DNA of 64,000 bases from Riemerella columbina (lineage in GTDB: Bacteria; Bacteroidota; Bacteroidia; Flavobacteriales; Weeksellaceae), in NCBI RefSeq assembly GCF_030517065.1, contig NZ_CP103950.1:1612001-1676000 (forward strand). Reading direction: 5' to 3'. The first letter of the stretch is position 1. Each line of letters opens with the position of its first letter. This document shows, piece by piece, positions 44,411 to 52,718 of this stretch. The position numbers were made by a program, and so were the translations under genes. Below the pieces are notes generated by a model. It was not told where the DNA came from. It saw nothing but the letters and a program-made list of their open reading frames with translations, and searched no databases.

Positions 44411-45685
44411 TTATGATTTAAAGCGTTCAAAGGCGGCTTTATCCAGCATCTCCCTATCATCAGGGTGCGCTATTTCGATGAGTGCCTTCGCACGCTGGCG
44501 GAGGTTCTTACCATATAGGTAGGCTATGCCGTATTCCGTCACCACATAGTGGATGTGACCTCTGGTGGTTACCACGCCAGCACCCTCTTTAAGGAAAGGA
44601 ACGATGCGTGGTACGCCTTTCTTCGTGCGTGCGGAGATGGCAATGATTGGTTTGCCGTCTTCACTCAAAGCTGCCCCCCGCATAAAGTCCATCTGCCCAC
44701 CGATACCGCTAAATTGGTAAGTTCCTATGGAATCTGCGCAGATTTGTCCCGTTAAGTCCACCTCTATTGCGGAATTGATGGCAGTCATCTTCTTATTCTT
44801 CATAATTTCTATCGGATAATTGACCTTCTGAACATCTAAAAAGGCGATGGAAGGGTTGTCATCCACGAAATCATAGAGGCGTTTGGTACCAAAACAGAAG
44901 CTGGTAATCGTTCGGTTCTCGTGTACGCCCTTAAATTTATTGTTAATCACATCTTTTTTGATAAGATCTATCACGCCATCACTCAACATCTCCGTATGGA
45001 TACCTAAATCCTTATGGTTGTGAAGGCACTGGAGCACCGCATCTGGTATAGTCCCAATGCCCATCTGCAATGTGGAACGGTCTTCAATGAGTTCTGCCAC
45101 ATTCTTACCAATCTGGCGCTCTATATCGGTCACTTTGGAGGCATAATCGATGGTGAGGAGCTCTTCCTCGTGCCATACCATTTTGTCAATCCTTTCGATG
45201 TGGATCATCCCGTTTCCGTGGGTTCTCGGCATCTTAGGATTAACCATCGCGATGATTTTTTTAGCGGTATCTACTGCTGCTCTCGCCACATCTACGGAAG
45301 TTCCCAGCGTGCAATAGCCGTGGGCATCTGGCGGAGAAACGGTGACAATAGCCACATCTAACGGCAAAATTTCTTTCTTAAACAAAAGCGGAATTTCGCT
45401 CAAAAACACAGGGACAAAATCTCCGCGCCCAGAGTTTACCGCATCTCTCACCGGCGTAGAGACAAACAATGAGTTGATATAAAAACTGTCTTTGTACTGT
45501 GGCTTCGCTATTTCCATATTCCCTTGTTGGGTAATGGAGACCACCTCTACATTAGAGAGCCTGTGGGCTTGTCTGGCGAGTTCATCTATTAAATAATTGG
45601 GCGTGCAGGCACTGCCGTGCATAAAAATACGCTCGCCGCTTTCTACAATGGATATCGCCTCTTCGGCGGATACATAATGATGCAT
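44411..45685 (-). CDS. Acetyl-CoA hydrolase/4-hydroxybutyrate CoA-transferase family protein
   Basis: A 424-residue CoA-transferase of the Cat1/Cat2 family. It has the N-terminal HGSACTPNYLIDELA, GIGTIPDAVLQCL (about 210-222), the likely catalytic Glu in IHTEMLSDGVIDL (about 233-245) and the C-terminal FSGIGGQMDFMRGA, the CoA-binding GxGGxxD block. It moves CoA between acetate and another acid, or hydrolyses acetyl-CoA. It lies 32 bases behind hmgA, so a role in handling acetoacetate or another acid from tyrosine is possible, but this is inference; the substrate is not known. Confidence 0.87.
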   Translation of the reverse strand: MHHYVSAEEAISIVESGERIFMHGSACTPNYLIDELARQAHRLSNVEVVSITQQGNMEIAKPQYKDSFYINSLFVSTPVRDAVNSGRGDFVPVFLSEIPLLFKKEILPLDVAIVTVSPPDAHGYCTLGTSVDVARAAVDTAKKIIAMVNPKMPRTHGNGMIHIERIDKMVWHEEELLTIDYASKVTDIERQIGKNVAELIEDRSTLQMGIGTIPDAVLQCLHNHKDLGIHTEMLSDGVIDLIKKDVINNKFKGVHENRTITSFCFGTKRLYDFVDDNPSIAFLDVQKVNYPIEIMKNKKMTAINSAIEVDLTGQICADSIGTYQFSGIGGQMDFMRGAALSEDGKPIIAISARTKKGVPRIVPFLKEGAGVVTTRGHIHYVVTEYGIAYLYGKNLRQRAKALIEIAHPDDREMLDKAAFERFKS

Positions 45686-45717
45686 TTTATTGTAATTTAA
45701 TAATTATCTTGGTTAGT

Positions 45718-46875
45718 TTATGGCGCTTCTATCCAGCTGGTCACATAGTCTGGGTCTTCTATTTTTAGCGCCTCTTCTGTAATTTTTAAAGGACGGAAAG
45801 GGTCCACCATTACGGCATATTCTTCCGTGGATTTCTTACCGATGCTCCGCTCCATAGCGCCTGGGTGCGGCCCGTGGACAATGCCCCCTGGGTGAAGCGT
45901 GAAGTCCATCAAATCAATATGGTTGCGGCTCATAAAATCGCCCTCGGTGTAGAATAAAACCTCATCGCTATCAATATTAGAGTGGTTGTATGGGGCAGGT
46001 ATCGCCTGCGGATGATAGTCGTAAAGCCGTGCTACAAAGGAGCAAACCACAAAATTATGGGCTTCAAAATTCTGATGAATTGGTGGCGGCAAATGCACGC
46101 GCCCTGTAATGGGTTCAAAGTTTTTGATATTGAATTTATATGGATAGAAATAGCCATCCCAGCCCACCACATCAAAAGGATGCGTAGCGTAGATGAAATC
46201 GGTAATTTGGTTTTCTTTTTTCACTTTGATGAGGAAATCGCCCTGTTCATCGTGAGGCGCCACAAAAGTAGGGGCTATAATATCCCGCTCACAGAACGGC
46301 GAGTGTTCCAACAGTTGTCCAAACTCGTTTCGGTAGCGCTTAGGCGTATAGATTGGCGAATGGCTTTCTAAGAAAAATAGGACATTCTCTGGCGTATCAA
46401 ACTCTATTTGATAAATGGTGCCCCTCGGAATGATGAGATAATCCCCCACTCCAAACGGGATATTGCCCACAAAAGTTTTGAGCACGCCAGAGCCTTCGTG
46501 CACGAAAAATAGCTCATCACACTCGGCATTTTTGTAGAAATACGGCGTGGATTGCTGTGGTTTGGCTAAGCCCATTTTCAAATCATTATTGAGTAAAAGG
46601 ACTTTTCGGCTCTCTAAGAAATCAGCTTCGGGTTTCACATTTTTCCCCTTGAACATCCGTGGGATAATGTTTTTGTCCACCGCTATTTTTGGGGTAACAT
46701 CTACCGTCTGCCCCACCGATTTAATTTGCGTAGGGCGATGGATATGGTACAATAGCGAGGCTATACCGTGAAAGCCCTCGGTGCCAAACAGTTGCTCATA
46801 GTAAAAATTGCCCTCTGGGGACTTAAATACGGTATGTCTTTTTTGTGGAATTTTCCCTAACTGTAAGTATCTCAT
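45718..46875 (-). CDS. hmgA: Homogentisate 1,2-dioxygenase
   Basis: A 385-residue non-haem iron ring-cleaving enzyme that turns homogentisate into maleylacetoacetate. It has a cupin core with FFVHEGSGVLKTFVGN and GDYLIIPRGTIYQIEF, and the C-terminal FYTEGDFMSR and HPGGIVHGPHPGAMERS, which contain the iron-binding Glu and His residues. It is shorter than the roughly 440-residue human or Pseudomonas enzymes, as in other Bacteroidota. TACTTTTG (46907-46900, - strand) may be its -7 box. It is encoded 5 kb from hppD-fahA on the other strand, with the CoA-transferase. Confidence 0.92.
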   Translation of the reverse strand: MRYLQLGKIPQKRHTVFKSPEGNFYYEQLFGTEGFHGIASLLYHIHRPTQIKSVGQTVDVTPKIAVDKNIIPRMFKGKNVKPEADFLESRKVLLLNNDLKMGLAKPQQSTPYFYKNAECDELFFVHEGSGVLKTFVGNIPFGVGDYLIIPRGTIYQIEFDTPENVLFFLESHSPIYTPKRYRNEFGQLLEHSPFCERDIIAPTFVAPHDEQGDFLIKVKKENQITDFIYATHPFDVVGWDGYFYPYKFNIKNFEPITGRVHLPPPIHQNFEAHNFVVCSFVARLYDYHPQAIPAPYNHSNIDSDEVLFYTEGDFMSRNHIDLMDFTLHPGGIVHGPHPGAMERSIGKKSTEEYAVMVDPFRPLKITEEALKIEDPDYVTSWIEAP

Positions 46876-46992
46876 TTTTCTTTTCTTTTAGATGAAGTCC
46901 AAAAGTACGGAATTTTTATAAAATACCCGATATGAATTTTGTCAAGGATAAAAACTGAGCCTCAACCTATTTTTCCATTAAAAAACCGAAAT

Positions 46993-48659
46993 TTAGCGGT
47001 AATATTTTCTTCGCCAAAAATGCCATAGGGCTGCACAGAGTGCCAAAATACCCAGCGGCAACAGGAGGTTGAGCCATTGCCATTCGGTTTTTTCCTCGTT
47101 AATCCTCTGGCGGTCTAAAAGCCTCACTTTGATGTTTCGGTTTCTGAGCGTCATCAGCTGGCTGTCATCTAACAGCCAATCCAAAGCATTACGCAGAAAT
47201 TGCTCGTTGCCATACTGTTGGTTGGTCAGCAAATCTGCCCCCAATGGCAGTGCCTCGCCTTTTAAGATTTGGTTCCTGCCCACATCGCCATCGGCAATAA
47301 TGATCATTTTATTCTCTGGGCTTTGGTTTTTAAAGTGTGGATAGGACATCCGCTCACTCCGCGAGGCATAGGCAGAAGTGAACTTCCCTTCCAAGCTTAC
47401 TGCAAAAATCTTCGGTACGCTGGGGCGTTCCATAGCGCCCAAAGAATCTACATTGACAATCTCCGCCAGAGAGACATAGTTCGGCACCGACTTGGTGGTG
47501 GTTCTGTCACTGGATTCAAAAAGGACTTCTTTCTTAATGTTCGCACGCGCCAAAGTATCAATAGAAGTCGGAAATTCCAACTTAACGGGGTCTATATTTT
47601 TGGTAATCACTTGGTTGCCCTCTGCAATCCCCAAAGGGAAATAGGGCCAAAGGAAATTCTGATATTGTGGGTTGCCCGCAATTTCGCCAGCGCTCAACCG
47701 CACCAATGCTGTTTTCTTAAAATCTTTAACCAAAGTGGGCGAAATCCGAATGCCATAATTGAAAAAGAAATCCGTGAGGTTGAGGTCCACAGGATATGCC
47801 ATAATCCTTTTGGCGTGGAATAGCGTGTCCATATCGGCGTTTACAGCATCTATCATCCAGAGGGTTTTTCCACCGTTCATAATGTATTGGTCTATCACCA
47901 GTTTCTCCTCATCGTTAAAGGGTTTTCTCGGTTTGGCAATCACCAAAGCATCCATTTTTTTTTAGTTTCGGAATATCTGCCGTTGATAGCCCTGTGGATT
48001 TTCCTGGGATGATGGGGCCTACATTATAACGCTCCAATGCCATATCGACAAAGCCTTGAAATGCATCAGGTTTCAGTTCATCGTGATTGACTAAAATACC
48101 GATGTTTTTTTTTGTGATTTTCGGTAAGGTTTTTAATCTGAGAAACCAAATTATACTCCAAATGGTCTATGGACTGTGCCAGTTGCTGATTCGCATCAAT
48201 ACCCATCTGTTGCACGATGAGCGAGGTAGAGGCGCCATAGCCATCATACTTAAACACGGCGTACGGAAATAGCACAATCTCTGATACCTTGCCATCTTTC
48301 ATATCTGGTAAAATGGAGGGCGACATCCCCATCGCCATTAGGGTATCTTGCGACATTTTGGTCTTAATGGGGTCTATAAAAGTATAGTCTATTTTAGGGT
48401 TGATTTTTCGAAAAGCCTCCACCATAAACTGGGTTTCGCTCTGGAGTTGTTTAAACGATGCAGGAAAATCGCCGTCTAAATAAATTTCAATTTTGAGTGG
48501 CTTTTTTACAGATTTTAAGACTTCCACTGTGGCATCTGACAAGGTATAGCGCTTTTCCTGAGTTAAATCTAACCTCTGATACCAAACGCCTAAACACCCC
48601 AAAAGAAGCACCACAGCAGCGCCTATCCACCAAAATTTATTTTTGATACCTACTTTCAT
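46993..48659 (-). pseudogene. gldG: gldG, gliding-motility ABC-type protein, split by two +1 frameshifts at A9 tracts
   Basis: GldG is the substrate-domain partner of GldF in an ABC-type complex tied to gliding. Here the reading frame is in three pieces: 48659-48078 (193 residues; N-terminal membrane helix, RLDLTQEKRYTLSDATVE), a middle part near 48105-47964, and 47955-46993 (320 residues; membrane helix near the C-terminus). The middle frame reads NIGILVNHDELKPDAF through ADIPKLKK and joins to MDALVIAKPRKPF, as in intact GldG. Each break is at a run of nine A (T9 at 48105-48113 and 47955-47963); removing one A from each gives 1665 bases, 554 residues, a normal length. It is one base behind gldF. 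It may be a real mutation, a slippage-expressed gene or a sequencing error. Confidence 0.85.
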
Positions 48660-48660
48660 T

Positions 48661-49392
48661 TTATGATTTCTTTTTATTGATAAAATAATAAGTTGCTCCG
48701 AGGCTCAGCACCAGCACCAACAGAAAATAACTAACATCTCTACTGTCCACCAGCCCGCGTGTAAAACTCATATAGTGATAATAAAAACCGAAGTTTTGCA
48801 GCCAATAATCGGCGCTGCCCAACAGTTTATAGCTCGCCAATTGTTCTATCCCGAAATAGAGGATAAAATTAGCGCCTGTCCCCATCAGATACGCCATCAT
48901 TTGGTTAGAAGCATGCGACGATGCCCAAATGCCCACGCCAGAAAAAGCCGCAATAAGAAGTAACAATCCGCCATAGCCGCCCCACATCATCCCCATATCT
49001 AAATGATCTTCGGTCACGCTTAAATTAGATAAAGTCGCTACGATAACACACGATGGCAACAAGCACAATAGCCCCACCACAAAGACCGCTGCCCACTTGC
49101 CCACCACTAAGCTCAAAGTGCTAACAGGTTGAGAAAAAAGCCAATAGAGCGTGCCATTCTGCTGTTCTTCGGCAAAAGATTTCATACTCAGCACAGGGAT
49201 AATAAAAAGCAACAACCACGGCGACAGCGCAAAATAAGGCTGCATAGAAGCAGAGCCAATATCAAAAAGATTAAAACTATTCTCAAAGAAAAATAGAAAT
49301 AAAGTGCTGATGATGCTAAAAATCGCGATAGCCGCCCATGCTACACCACCCGATAAATAGGCTCTAAAGTCTTTTTTGAAAATGGAAATCAT
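48661..49392 (-). CDS. gldF: Gliding-motility ABC transporter permease GldF
   Basis: A 243-residue inner-membrane permease with six hydrophobic segments. It begins ISIFKKDFRAYLSGGVAW and has the family block IPVLSMKSFAEEQQNGTLYWLFSQPVS (shortened here: EEQQNGTLYWLF about residues 74-85), the cytoplasmic loop of ABC-2 type permeases. In Flavobacterium johnsoniae GldA, GldF and GldG are needed for gliding; gldA is not in this window. It lies 14 bases behind hemJ and one base before gldG, so the operon reads SAM hydrolase-hemJ-gldF-gldG. Confidence 0.92.
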   Translation of the reverse strand: MISIFKKDFRAYLSGGVAWAAIAIFSIISTLFLFFFENSFNLFDIGSASMQPYFALSPWLLLFIIPVLSMKSFAEEQQNGTLYWLFSQPVSTLSLVVGKWAAVFVVGLLCLLPSCVIVATLSNLSVTEDHLDMGMMWGGYGGLLLLIAAFSGVGIWASSHASNQMMAYLMGTGANFILYFGIEQLASYKLLGSADYWLQNFGFYYHYMSFTRGLVDSRDVSYFLLVLVLSLGATYYFINKKKS

Positions 49393-49406
49393 ACCCTTCT
49401 AAACGC

Positions 49407-49952
49407 TTATTTTTTATTTTTATTGACTAATTTAACGGTCACCATAATTAAAACCACAATGCCTAAAAAGCCGAGCAACAATTGCCACCAATACGCTAAC
49501 ACATTGGCTTTTAAAATCACGGTGAAGACCACTAAAAATAATATAAAAGTCGCCACTTCATTGGCTTGCCTCAGCTTGATATTCGCGATGTTTAGGGTTT
49601 CGTTTTTTAAGTTCTGGAGCCCTTGCACCTGCCGCCAGCACCAATAATGATACGCAGCCAAGCCCACCAAAAAGGTTAATTTTAAATGAAACCAAGGCAT
49701 TTTTAAAAGATATGGATTGAGGTAAATTAAGCATAATCCAAAAACCAGCATCAGCACGCCAGCGGGCAAGATGATGATATCCCAAAGGCGCTTCGCCATG
49801 TAGGCATATTGGGTGCGCAGAATACTTTGCTTCGGTTCTGGAAACGCGTCTGTATCTTTATAGTACACCAACAGCCTCACCAAGTAGAAAATCCCAGCGA
49901 AATAACTCACCATAAAGATGATATGCAGGGCTTTTATAATCAAATTTGCCAT
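49407..49952 (-). CDS. hemJ: Protoporphyrinogen IX oxidase HemJ (CopD/UPF0093 family)
   Basis: A 181-residue membrane enzyme that oxidises protoporphyrinogen IX, the next-to-last step of haem synthesis. The first segment KALHIIFMVSYFAGIFYLVRL carries the conserved His near residue 10, and KMPWFHLKLTFLVGLAAYHYW has the conserved Lys/His region near residue 90 (motifs given in part). It has four to five hydrophobic segments and normal family length. It starts 15 bases behind the SAM hydrolase gene. HemN at 31.9 kb makes its substrate. Confidence 0.88.
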   Translation of the reverse strand: MANLIIKALHIIFMVSYFAGIFYLVRLLVYYKDTDAFPEPKQSILRTQYAYMAKRLWDIIILPAGVLMLVFGLCLIYLNPYLLKMPWFHLKLTFLVGLAAYHYWCWRQVQGLQNLKNETLNIANIKLRQANEVATFILFLVVFTVILKANVLAYWWQLLLGFLGIVVLIMVTVKLVNKNKK

Positions 49953-49967
49953 ATTACAATCTATCCA

Positions 49968-50789
49968 TTATTGAAATTCTATATATATATTTTCGCCGAT
50001 ATTGATGCCCAATAAAGACTGTGCGCCATTCTGCCGAGAGCCCTTATAGATAGCGATTTCTAACAAGTCGGCATCATTAAAAATAGCCAAAGATTTGCCG
50101 TGGTATTCGCTTTCTCGTTGCCAATCTGTTACCACATCTGTGTATTGCTGGTAAACTTTTGTGAAGGTATAATTTCTAAATTTAATGGCAAACTGAGAAT
50201 AAAGCACCGCTTTTTCATTAAAAAAAGTTCTGCTGATATTGGACACCGCATTGCCAAAATTATCAATGTAAAGCATCTGCCCTACCATCATTTTGTCGGT
50301 ATAGATAGGCCTTGGGAACGAGATTTCCTTTGGTGTAGCGTACTTTCTACCGATGACCTCTGGCAATCCTCCATTATGCAAATGCACCGCCGCAGGCACT
50401 AAAATATCCGTAGCGGTAAAGCGCACCTCATCATCAAACCTATTATTGATGGTAATTTCATAAATTTCATCAGGTTTAATGTCAAAAAAAATCAGCCCCA
50501 TAACCCCATTATCCACAGTTACGAAATAATGCCCATCCACCTTATACACCAAGGCTTTTCTATCCTGATGGTAAAAACTATCCACCGCGATTAAATGCAC
50601 GGTACCTTTAGGGAAATGGCGGTAAGCATTCCGAACGATGTATGCGGTCTGCAGGAGGTTATAAGGTTCTATCTGGTGCGTTAAATCAATGATTCTGGCA
50701 TCTTCCTTTAAAGAGATAATGCTCCCTTTAATAGCGCCCACACGAGGGTCTATCAGTCCGTAGTCCGAAGTAAGCGTAATCACTGGCAT
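49968..50789 (-). CDS. SAM hydrolase/hydroxide adenosyltransferase (DUF62 family)
   Basis: A 273-residue enzyme of the fluorinase-like DUF62 family that breaks S-adenosylmethionine into adenosine and methionine using water. The N-terminal ITLTSDYGLIDPRVGAIKG holds the SAM-binding Asp (about residue 8), and DLTHQIEPYNLLQTAYI and HLIAVDSFYH follow; later blocks are YIDNFGNAVSNIS (about 170-182). The chlorinase/fluorinase-specific insertion is not evident. It is the first gene of an operon with hemJ, gldF and gldG. Its ATG lies four bases after a TATCTTTG box. Confidence 0.9.
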   Translation of the reverse strand: MPVITLTSDYGLIDPRVGAIKGSIISLKEDARIIDLTHQIEPYNLLQTAYIVRNAYRHFPKGTVHLIAVDSFYHQDRKALVYKVDGHYFVTVDNGVMGLIFFDIKPDEIYEITINNRFDDEVRFTATDILVPAAVHLHNGGLPEVIGRKYATPKEISFPRPIYTDKMMVGQMLYIDNFGNAVSNISRTFFNEKAVLYSQFAIKFRNYTFTKVYQQYTDVVTDWQRESEYHGKSLAIFNDADLLEIAIYKGSRQNGAQSLLGINIGENIYIEFQ

Positions 50790-50793
50790 TTTG

Positions 50794-50801
50794 CAAAGAT
50801 A
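50794..50801 (-). promoter_or_regulatory. -7 element directly before the SAM hydrolase gene (leaderless arrangement)
   Basis: On the - strand TATCTTTG ends four bases (CAAA) before the ATG at 50789, the same spacing and bases as at hemN. Confidence 0.55.
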
Positions 50802-50935
50802 AGATTTTTGGTTTAGAAATATGGCGGCTATCGGTGAATATGCCTTGCTATCACCTCAAAAAAAGAGTTCCAATAAAGCCAAAGGCGACAAATCTCTAAA
50901 GAAACCTGCCGCCAATGGATCTTATAATGGATAAG

Positions 50936-52633
50936 TTAGCTTTTGCTCATCATCAGCACCTCATCTATTTTTTCTACTTTGATTAAATGGTGCTTGGTCA
51001 GGTTTTTTGTGGCTTTGTCCCATTTTTTGCCAGAAAGCCCCGCTTGGTTCTTCACCTCTGCCAAAGGTTGGGCACCTTCTTGGCGGTCTAATATGGAGAG
51101 GATGATTTGTTCCTCCTCGTTGAGTTCTACTTTGGGTTGTAGTTTTTCGGGTTTCATCTGTGGGAAGAACAGCACCTCTTGGATAGAGGCATTGTTGGTT
51201 AAGAACATCACCAATCTGTCCATACCGATGCCTAAACCAGCTGTTGGCGGCATTCCGTATTCCAAGGCACGGATGAAATCTTGATCGATGAACATCGCCT
51301 CATCATCGCCTTTTTCGGATAGTTTAAGTTGTTCCTCAAAGCGCTCTCTTTGGTCGATAGGGTCGTTAAGCTCAGAGTAAGCGTTCGCAATTTCTTTTCC
51401 GCAAACCATCAATTCAAAGCGCTCTGTAAGTCCCTCTTGGCTACGGTGTTTTTTGGTCAGCGGCGACATTTCAATCGGATAATCCGTGATGAAAGTCGGC
51501 TGGATAAAGTTGCCTTCGCACTTTTCGCCAAAAATCTCATCGATAAGTTTGCCTTTGCCCATCGTTTCATTCACCTCAATACCAATAGATTGCGCGAAAG
51601 TTCTGAGCTCCTCCTCGGTTTTTCCTGTAATATCAAAACCTGTGTATTTTTTAATAGCTTCCGTCATAGAAATCCGTGGGTATGGGGCTTTCCAATTGAT
51701 GGTATGTTCCCCAAACTGAGAAACTGGCGTGCCGTTAACCGCCGTAGCGCAGTGTTCCAAAAGTTTTTCCGTGAAGTCCATCATCCAGTGGTAATCTTTA
51801 TACGCCACATAGATTTCCATCGCGGTAAATTCTGGGTTGTGCGTTCTATCCATTCCTTCGTTTCGGAAGTTTTTTGAGAATTCATACACGCCATCAAAAC
51901 CGCCGACAATCAAGCGTTTTAAATACAACTCATTGGCAATCCTCATATATAGCGGAATATCCAAAGCATTGTGATGGGTGATGAATGGTCTGGCTGCCGC
52001 TCCCCCAGGAATGGCTTGTAGGATAGGCGTTTCCACTTCAAAATAGCCTGCATCATTAAAAAACTGGCGCATCGCATTGAAGAGTTTGGTTCTCTTCACA
52101 AAAATTTCTTTAACCTGAGGGTTAACCGTTAAATCCACATAGCGCTGTCTGTAGCGGAGTTCAGGGTCGTTAAAGGCATCGTGTACCACGCCGTTTTCAT
52201 CTATTTTAGCTTGTGGTAGCGGGCGAAGCGCTTTGGTGAGAAGGGTAAAATTTTTAACCATTACCGTCATCTCTCCCACTTGGGTTTTGAACAATTCGCC
52301 CTCTATACCGATAATATCGCCGATGTCTAACAAGTGCTTATAAACCTCGTTGTAAAGGGTTTTATCTTCCCCTGGGCATACCTCATCACGATTGAAATAA
52401 ATCTGAATGCGCCCTTCGGCATCTTGCAATTCTGCAAAGGAAGCTTTCCCCTGAATACGGCGCGACATCAACCGTCCTGCCAACTTTACGGCTTTGCCTT
52501 CTTGGAAGTTTTGTTTGATGCTGGCGGTGGTATCAGATATAGCGTATTCATCAGCTGGAAAGGCATTGATGCACATTTGTGACAGCTTCTGTAATTTCTC
52601 TCTACGGATAATTTCTTGTTCGGATAACTGCAT
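50936..52633 (-). CDS. lysS: Lysyl-tRNA synthetase (class II)
   Basis: A 565-residue enzyme charging tRNA-Lys. An N-terminal OB-fold anticodon-binding domain (about 50-160, with AGRLMSRRIQGKASFAELQD) precedes the class II core: motif 1 near TKLFNAMRQFFNDAGYFEVETP (cited in part), motif 2 FRNEGMDRTHNPEF (about 259-272) and motif 3 GIGMDRLVMFLTN (about 475-487). About 65 residues beyond the usual end (EEEQIILSILDRQEGAQ on) form a small helical domain resembling a winged helix, which is also found in some other Bacteroidota enzymes. It has its own promoter. Confidence 0.97.
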   Translation of the reverse strand: MQLSEQEIIRREKLQKLSQMCINAFPADEYAISDTTASIKQNFQEGKAVKLAGRLMSRRIQGKASFAELQDAEGRIQIYFNRDEVCPGEDKTLYNEVYKHLLDIGDIIGIEGELFKTQVGEMTVMVKNFTLLTKALRPLPQAKIDENGVVHDAFNDPELRYRQRYVDLTVNPQVKEIFVKRTKLFNAMRQFFNDAGYFEVETPILQAIPGGAAARPFITHHNALDIPLYMRIANELYLKRLIVGGFDGVYEFSKNFRNEGMDRTHNPEFTAMEIYVAYKDYHWMMDFTEKLLEHCATAVNGTPVSQFGEHTINWKAPYPRISMTEAIKKYTGFDITGKTEEELRTFAQSIGIEVNETMGKGKLIDEIFGEKCEGNFIQPTFITDYPIEMSPLTKKHRSQEGLTERFELMVCGKEIANAYSELNDPIDQRERFEEQLKLSEKGDDEAMFIDQDFIRALEYGMPPTAGLGIGMDRLVMFLTNNASIQEVLFFPQMKPEKLQPKVELNEEEQIILSILDRQEGAQPLAEVKNQAGLSGKKWDKATKNLTKHHLIKVEKIDEVLMMSKS

Positions 52634-52655
52634 AATGATTCTTAATTTAAGAGGG

Positions 52656-52686
52656 CAAATTTACTAATTATAATACAGATAGCAAA
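52656..52686 (-). promoter_or_regulatory. Flavobacterial promoter of lysS
   Basis: On the - strand TTTG (52686-52683), 19 bases, then TAAATTTG (52663-52656), both exact; the ATG at 52633 is 22 bases further. Confidence 0.82.
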
Positions 52687-52718
52687 GCCTTAACCTCAGC
52701 AATGCCCACAGCTTTGGT

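Noticed and set aside
46934-46960. TTGACA-like sigma-70 promoter before hmgA (- strand)
   Set aside because: The distance to the TATTTT-like box is only 14 bases, and flavobacteria do not use this consensus; TACTTTTG nearer the gene is a better candidate.
51329-51877. 182-residue frame opposite lysS
   Set aside because: Its composition follows from lysS codons; no start signal or domain is visible.
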